From: Thuidium tamariscinum
Lineage: Eukaryota; Streptophyta; Bryopsida; Hypnales; Thuidiaceae
DNA: 64,000 bases
Assembly (NCBI GenBank): GCA_947034885.2
Contig: OX344754.2
Coordinates: 24,487,369 to 24,551,368, forward strand
Direction: 5' to 3'
A model generated the notes under the pieces. The model ran no database searches, had not been told where the DNA came from, and saw only the letters and a program-made list of their open reading frames with translations. This document shows, in pieces, positions 58,327-64,000 of the stretch; within the stretch, counting starts at the first letter, position 1; each line of letters starts with the position of its first letter. Position numbers and translations under genes: made by a program.

Positions 58327-59421
58327 CCCATAAGAGGTTTTTTGGCCATGTAGGGAGACTACGAGTTCCTGGATTGTGGAAACTCGTTGAAACCTATCCC
58401 AGTAGTTGATGTGATGTAGTATAGAGACTGCCACATCAGATAATGATATTTTATTAAAAAAATAATTTTATTTTTTGAAAAAAAAATAATTTTAAAATTT
58501 TAAAATTTTAAAATTATTATTATTATTATTTATTTTAAAAATTATTCATTAGGGGATTTTTGAGGCCATTTGAAGATTGTGGATTCCCAGATTGCGGGAA
58601 CATAGTTTCTACTACGTGAATAGGAGTCATTAGAACATTTTTGGGCTCTTGGAGAGGCCCTGTGCGGTCAAGGCATTGAGGGATGCCCGTACTGACATGC
58701 CGATTTAGGCAGTAACTACCATTGGTGCCATGCATACTTCCAGTTGGGATTGTGGGGGGTGCAGCCAGTAATTCTTCATTGGTACTTGGAAGCATGAATG
58801 TGGTACATTACCATACTTTGCATTTTAAAACTAAAAATTAGTGGTACATTTGTATCGTGCCGCTTGAGTGATGTACTCCATACCATTTCAAGTTCAATAT
58901 TATAATCTCCGATTTGGAATATTTAGAATTTTAGGCTGTGAACGATAGAGCCCTGTCAGCAGAGATAGCTGTAGTGCAACCCGTTTAACAATAAAATAAG
59001 AACCGTGCAAGGATTAAAAATTACATTTGTCCTCCAAGAAGTCATCATGTTCAAGATGCCGCTTCCGTTATGGCATTCTAGCAAGCCCGTTGACAATGAC
59101 ATCCTTCCCAACGTGGACAACATGCCTGCTCGAAATGTCAACAAACTGCGTTTGCCCGCAAGACCCTTGGAGGGCCTCTCCCGGACCCCAAAAGTCTTCT
59201 AATGCCTACGTGGTCGAGAGAGTGCCATGTCATTAAATTTTATCTTTTTTGAAGAAAAAAAATTGGGGGGCTTTTTTTCATATTTCAAGCCCCCCCCACT
59301 CCCAATTTTTATTTTTTATCTTTTGGATAAATGCTGGCCTAACAACGGCTAGTAGTTACAGGAACAATTTCGGGGAACAACCCCAAAACGACCCTTTGGA
59401 GGCCTCAAATCCCCTCTAATG
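58327..59421. mobile_element. Composite of CATTAG-type elements
   Basis: A left end CATAAGAGGTTTTTTGGCC at about 58331 (as at 35929) is followed by GAGACTACGAGTTCC and then an AT-only stretch. A second left end CATTAGGGGATTTTTGAGGC starts at 58547. A right end (complement CATTAGAGGGGATTTGAGGC) closes at 59421, preceded by GTGGTCGAGAGAGTGCCATG. The simplest reading is one element truncated or entered by another. Internal borders are uncertain. Confidence 0.5.
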
Positions 59422-61397
59422 TTTTAATTTGACCAGTTGTGACTGGTTCGCTGATTGGGGAATGGGAATGAAATAGTCTCTTAGTACCCTGAAAAAAACT
59501 CTTATGTATATAGTGCTTGAGATATTCTTTGTAGAGGATGAGAGATGTTCTTCATCTATATTTTTTTGAGGTTTTATACCTAAGCTACTCACTATCCACA
59601 TTGATTTTTCAAGGATGCTAGTGAAAATCAATATTAGACTTTACAACTTCCAATTCATCAATTAGAGAATTCCAGTTTATTACAAGTATTTATAACAAAT
59701 AATAAACTTGATGTGGTGCAATATCCAAAGAATGGGAGATTGTCAACCTACAACCTCCAATTCTCAAGTTTACTTTTGTAAGTGCTTTTGATTTTATTCA
59801 TTTTGTCATCTATTTGGAAAAATCATTATTTCATTTTCTTTTGAATACTTTGAAGTTGAATTTGTTGATAACTAGTTCTACTTATCATTGGAAGGTCTAA
59901 ATAGTATCTTGCTTGAATTTGCATATGAAATTGATAGCCTTGGAGGCAATCCTAGATGCAAAAAATTAAGAATACAGTTTTATCAAGCATATGTCACTTG
60001 AATTGAACAGATGAACCACGGCTTGGTATGATATCTATTCCATATACTTTATACATGTCATGTAAATTAATTGAAATTCATTTTAAAGTATTGGTAAAAA
60101 AAATAGTATGATTAAATAATGACAATATGAAATTATTCACTAATAAAAGCCTTGCTCATTTAAAAAATATTGGTATAAATATGATCAAAATTAAAGAAAT
60201 TTGTTGGAAAGCAATAACATTCTCTTGACAACCAATGCATTGTTTTTGGTTTTTGAATTTTGAATTTTGTATTTATATGAAAAATATGAGACCAATATGC
60301 TTTCTATATTTTGTATATTGAAAAAACACGCTTTAATCAAAGTTCACTTCAAATTTGAAACAAGGATGGAATTTGAATGGTGCATCTCAATTAAAATAAA
60401 AAATCAACCTTCATTTTGTTTAGAAAAGTTGGAAAATTTGGCCTACATAAATAGATTATGATTGAAATGCATTGCTTTAACCAATTGTGTACAATTCTTG
60501 GCACTTTCAATGGATGAAAATGTGAATAATATTTTTTGAATATATCAAAAACAAAAGGCATTGGTGTGACTATATGTTCTTCTAAGTTTAAATGAATCAT
60601 TTTAGAAAAGTCCATTCACTAATCATCATTGCCATCTATTTGATGTAGCATTTCAAAAAATAATATTAGCATGTGGTTGGTAAAATAGGATGCATTTGGA
60701 AATGAAGAAGTTATCAACATGAATTCCCATCTTTCATTCCTACATTTAATTTCAAGTTGTCATCAATAAGCATGACATATTAGTTTCTATTAAATTTTTG
60801 TTGACCTTGTAATGTCATGATTTACTTAGCACTTCACTTGTGGTATGATTTCTATGTATAAATCCAAATCAAATTAAGTTTTCACGGATTATTGTTGACA
60901 TTTTGTTGTTGAAATAGTTATTTCAAAGTCTACAAAGATGAAGGTTATAATTGCAACATCAACATCATCATTAGCTCTTGCATAATTACTACTTTTGGTA
61001 ATGGGTGTATATGTATGGTGCTTGATGGGTAGAATCAAAGCTCTTTATATTATTTTGGAAGGTGAGATAGCCTTGGTCTTCCTCAAATTTCTTTTATGAA
61101 AAAGACTAGTGCAATAAAGAAAATTTTAAATGTCAACATTGCCAACATACAAAAGTATGGATTATCAATGTAAATAATCAATCAACTCATTTACCTCATT
61201 TGAATGTATTGTTTTGATATAGAATATTAATGTATTTATAAATCCATCTAGCTTTTAAATTTGCAATTAATTAATTCCTACCTTAATGTAGTTGTCAAAT
61301 ATTTGAAGGCCTTGATATATAGTTGCATGACTATATGTATGTGCAATTTTTGGAAATTTATGAAGGTATTTGTATTGATAATATATTTGGTTTGGTG
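59422..61397. other. AT-rich intergenic upstream of the kinase
   Basis: Nothing recognised. No signal peptide or extracellular receptor domain reading frame could be found upstream of the kinase in this stretch. Confidence 0.45.
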
Positions 61398-63984
<2,587 letters not shown>

Positions 63985-64000
63985 TGTTGTACCTATGCTT

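Overview
This is nuclear DNA of a land plant. Two spliced, plastid- and microtubule-related plant genes are readable end to end: a phytoene synthase (PSY) with a transit-peptide-like N-terminus, and a plant-type CLASP. Both have GT-AG introns of roughly 75 to 650 bp. A plant receptor-like kinase domain lies at the right edge. The genes are GC-rich islands in very AT-rich intergenic DNA. By residue-level impression PSY and CLASP look closer to bryophyte (moss or liverwort) proteins than to flowering-plant ones, but this is from memory of the families and needs a search; a fern or gymnosperm is not excluded.

Layout. 1-10,000: AT-rich DNA made of transposon remnants and repeats, including a very large inverted repeat (2063-3454), TTAA-flanked and TA-flanked inverted-terminal-repeat elements, a broken unrecognised reading frame (about 6590-7308, minus strand) and a short-period array around 7756-8050. 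10,023-14,290: decayed Helitron Rep/Pif1-type helicase, split by a 298-bp hAT-type MITE. 14,700-17,560: three unrelated tandem arrays (158, 51 and 51 bp periods). 18,330-19,360: coding-like but broken, unrecognised. 20,180-29,750: more inverted-repeat elements, a 142-bp CACTA-type hairpin, a decayed hAT-like transposase (about 21,550-23,600) and a Stowaway-like element. 30,514-33,359: PSY, six exons. 33,849-41,065: again a mosaic of small DNA elements. 42,764-52,957: CLASP, 22 exons. 55,640-57,085: a second decayed hAT-like transposase, interrupted by another inverted-repeat element. 57,515-59,421: further elements. 61,398 to the right edge: receptor-like kinase domain, with substitutions and a stop codon that suggest it is decaying; one intron holds an inverted-repeat element.

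How the parts relate. PSY (committed step of carotenoid synthesis in plastids) and CLASP (cortical microtubule stability) are unrelated housekeeping genes that are simply neighbours on the same strand. The intergenic space is dominated by non-autonomous class II elements with several target-site signatures (8 bp hAT, TTA CACTA, TA Stowaway-like, TTAA piggyBac-like). Nesting gives relative ages: the 298-bp hAT MITE is younger than both the Helitron and one TTAA-flanked element. I found no tRNA, rRNA, CRISPR array or bacterial-type system. Exon borders were placed by eye from reading frame, GT/AG and family similarity and may be off by a base in places.
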